From Leptothoe spongobia TAU-MAC 1115 (GTDB lineage: Bacteria > Cyanobacteriota > Cyanobacteriia > Phormidesmidales > Phormidesmidaceae), in NCBI RefSeq assembly GCF_018739885.1, contig NZ_JADOES010000019.1, positions 1 through 64,000 of the forward strand: a stretch of 64,000 nt of DNA, in the 5' to 3' direction. This document shows, one piece after another, positions 63,984 to 64,000 of this stretch. The notes beneath the pieces were generated by a model. That model worked only from the letters and a program-made list of their open reading frames with translations, did no database searches and had not been told where the DNA came from. The number at the start of each line of letters is the position of its first letter. Positions within the stretch are counted from its first letter, which is position 1. The position numbers and the translations under genes were made by a program.

Positions 63984-64000
63984 ATTTATCCGGTATCCGT

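Overview
The window looks like a chromosomal segment of a cyanobacterium. The evidence is many HIP1-type GCGATCGC octamers, plus genes typical of cyanobacteria or plastids: a CGLD27/DUF1230 protein next to rsfS, a PedR-like LuxR regulator, ClpC, a cobA-hemD fusion, an arsenosugar-type ArsM, a PEP-CTERM protein, several Uma2/DUF4058 proteins, and an FHA-CHAT-DUF928-CHASE2 group. The species cannot be fixed from this window; a Leptolyngbya-like or related lineage is a guess.

Layout. 0-8.4 kb is accessory: an SDR protein, a HigA-like HTH protein, a Shedu (DUF4263) anti-phage nuclease, a strongly structured leader in front of a 79-aa protein, and a minus-strand operon holding a DUF4157-calpain protein (extracellular contractile injection system cargo type) with a secreted neighbour that may be its immunity or inhibitor protein. 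8.4-12.4 kb has two close Uma2 paralogues around CIA30, SodC and an EamA transporter. 12.4-15.1 kb holds sdhC-sdhA of a type-B succinate dehydrogenase; sdhB lies separately at 22.9 kb. 15.3-18 kb is a large coiled-coil protein with a C-terminal BRCT domain. 18-23 kb is core: cyclophilin, HEAT protein, rsfS-CGLD27-asparaginase, initiator tRNA, PrxQ-like peroxiredoxin. 24-30.5 kb: PEP-CTERM protein, ArsM, DUF5671 pair, GNAT, hisS, PedR, CdaA. 30.8-36.6 kb: lysA, rimI, clpC and a low-complexity protein. 36.6-40.4 kb: DUF362, DUF554, a PD-(D/E)XK-like protein, a frameshifted relative of the 79-aa protein, and another Uma2.

40.4-50.5 kb carries a surface/signalling block: an FHA-type TpsA exoprotein divergent from a secreted-looking TPR-CHAT protease, followed by DUF928 and a CHASE2 hybrid histidine kinase. 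50.5-56 kb is mixed accessory DNA: VOC, DUF4870, a coiled-coil/PLD-like/TPR protein, Uma2 and Phd/Doc relics, and DUF4058. 56.2-61.8 kb is largely core: coaE, cobA-hemD, GST, Usp, a 47-aa protein and an ABC ATPase without a visible permease. The window ends with DUF4058 and a HigBA toxin-antitoxin pair between two 54-bp direct repeats.

Most interesting to me: (1) the candidate cis-regulatory RNA at 3218-3420, whose closing helix competes with a hairpin covering the start region of the 79-aa gene; (2) the DUF4157-calpain effector and its neighbour; (3) the FHA/CHAT/DUF928/CHASE2 group as a possible sense-secrete-cleave system; (4) decayed genes visible only by reading across frames (39250-39472, 54030-54186, 55078-55267).
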